Assembly: GCA_964646075.1 (NCBI GenBank)
Contig: CAZYBZ010000015.1
Span: 1 to 13,284, forward strand
DNA from: JAYENY01 sp964646075
GTDB lineage: Bacteria; Patescibacteriota; Minisyncoccia; Minisyncoccales; PEYH01
Reading direction: 5' to 3'
DNA length: 13,284 bases
Shown: positions 12,302-13,284 of the stretch, piece after piece
How the letters are laid out: each line of letters starts with the position of its first letter
Position numbering within the stretch: position 1 is the first letter of the stretch
Notes under the pieces: generated by a model
What the model was told of the DNA's origin: nothing
The model's input: only the letters and a program-made list of their open reading frames with translations
Databases searched by the model: none
Position numbers and translations under genes: made by a program

Positions 12302-13284
12302 TGTTAATTATAGGAAAAAAGTGGTTGAAAAAATTACCGACCCAATGGTTAAAGCTTTTTGGACGAAAGAGTTTGCCCGATATACTCAAAGATACGAAGT
12401 GGAAGCAACCGCTGCTATTCAAAACAAAGTGGGGCAATTTATTTCTAATCCTTTGGTAAGAAATATTATTGGGCAGGTTAAGTCGTCTATTGATATGAGA
12501 GCAATTATGGATGAAGGCAAGATTTTAATTCTTAATTTGTCCAAAGGGAGGATAGGGGAGGATGGCTCCGCTTTATTAGGAGCATTAGCAATTACTAAGT
12601 TATACTTATCAGCAATGTCCAGAGTGGATATTCCAGAAGAAGAAAGAAAAGATTTTTTTCTTTATGTTGATGAATTTCAAAATTTTGCCACAGAATCGTT
12701 TACAAACATTTTGTCTGAAGCAAGGAAATATAGGCTTTCTTTAATTTTGGCTCATCAATATATTTCCCAGCTTCACTTCAAGTCAGGGGACGGGCATAGT
12801 CCTAAATTAAGGGATGCTATTTTTGGTAATATCGGGAGCTTAATTTGTTTTCGGGTTGGAGCAGAAGACGCTGAGTTTCTAGAGAGAGAATTTAGTCCAG
12901 TTTTTACTGCTGAGGATCTGGTTAATCTTTCTAAATATAATATCTACTTAAAATTAATGATAGAGGGCGTGGCTAGTCGTCCTTTTTCCGCCCAGACTCT
13001 TTCTCCTATTGCAAGGCCGAAGAAAATTTTTAGAGAGAAGATTATTGAAAGCTCAAGAGAAAGATATAGTGTTACTCGGACGAGAGTAGAGAAAGAGATT
13101 GCTGATTGGGCTCAAAAAGAAGAGGTTTCTCTTGGAAGAGGACCCGAGAGAAAAAGGATTCCTCTAGGGCCACAGCGAACCTTTTCTCCAAGATCCGCTC
13201 CAAGATCCGCTCCAAGATCCGCTCCAAGACCCTCTCCAAGACCAGAGACAAGAAAAGCTCAAACACAAGCTCAAACACCAGATA
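12300..13284 (+). pseudogene. VirD4/TraG-like translocation ATPase, C-terminal part in the +1 frame (runs off the window)
   Basis: Reading GAT-GTT-AAT from 12300 gives at least 328 codons without a stop: DVNYRKKVVEKITDPMVKAF, then ILILNLSKGRIGEDGSALLG, the Walker B strand FFLYVDEFQNFA (Asp-Glu at 12669-12674), ILSEARKYRLSLILAHQY (the motif-III region, with Gln sensor), and GSLICFRVGAEDAEFLEREF, the classic back half of a VirD4/TraG ATPase. It is the direct continuation of the fragment at 11825-12301. In-frame starts exist (GTG 12321, ATG 12345) but would lack the Walker A. The tail is Ser/Pro/Arg-rich, encoded by 12-bp tandem repeats. The gene continues past the window edge, so its end is unknown. 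Frame loss could be a real mutation, phase variation or an assembly error. Confidence 0.85.
13188..13241 (+). repeat. 12-bp in-frame tandem repeat in the ATPase tail
   Basis: CCAAGATCCGCT occurs three times in perfect tandem (13188-13223), followed by two degenerate units (13224-13241 region). Translated in the ATPase frame it gives repeated Ser-Ala-Pro-Arg units in a disordered, basic C-terminal tail. Because the unit is a multiple of three, copy-number changes would alter tail length without breaking the frame. Confidence 0.85.

Noticed and set aside
12293..12302. Programmed +1 frameshift like that of the prfB gene (CTC-TGA)
   Set aside because: There is no Shine-Dalgarno-like stimulator just upstream and no reason for the ATPase to be recoded; CT slippage is the simpler explanation.
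13072..13278. Minus-strand frame with repeated Leu-Glu-Arg units at the right end
   Set aside because: It is the antisense shadow of the tandem repeat in the ATPase tail.

Overview
The window reads like a chromosome piece from a Candidate Phyla Radiation bacterium (Patescibacteria), most likely a Parcubacteria-type lineage. This is inferred from several things: an AT-rich genome with short intergenic gaps, almost no Shine-Dalgarno sequences, separate secD and secF genes, a sigma-region-4/HARE protein, and a two-gene block of a membrane protein of the type often called DUF8128 followed by a VirD4/TraG-like ATPase. TGA serves as a normal stop (murB, secA), so the UGA-to-glycine recoded CPR lineages are unlikely. 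Every convincing gene lies on the + strand. I found no rRNA, tRNA or CRISPR array.

Layout. Bases 1-840 are an accessory scar. They hold a structured hairpin, a strong bidirectional terminator, a very GC-rich array of seven 12-bp units in two orientations, the C-terminal remnant of a transposase fused to that array, and a 19-bp direct repeat that probably marks the right end of the old element. Bases 841-2640 encode a secreted zinc metalloprotease with a C-terminal peptidoglycan-binding domain. Bases 2641-2875 form a compact regulatory region: one promoter drives a short structured RNA with a terminator, and a second promoter starts the murB transcript exactly at a 9-bp stem. The 5' end of the small RNA is perfectly complementary to 10 bases inside the murB leader.

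Bases 2876-4224 are murB and hpf, which overlap by 4 bp. Bases 4335-6899 are secA, bases 6993-8348 secD and bases 8435-9340 secF; together they make the motor and the auxiliary channel of the general secretion pathway, each with its own apparent promoter. Bases 9376-10389 encode a sigma-region-4 plus HARE-HTH regulator, and bases 10398-11690 the membrane protein. From 11825 to the window edge lies a VirD4/TraG-like ATPase gene broken by a frameshift at a (CT)3 tract; its 3' end carries 12-bp tandem repeats and runs off the window.

How the genes fit together. The core block combines cell-wall precursor synthesis (MurB), ribosome hibernation (HPF) and protein export (SecA, SecD, SecF). The upstream protease is an exported product that probably uses this Sec pathway. 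The last two genes probably belong to a DNA- or protein-translocation machine at the membrane. The most unusual items are the murB leader/small RNA pair, the GC-rich palindromic array, the heptanucleotide repeat inside secA, and the recurring leaderless promoters.
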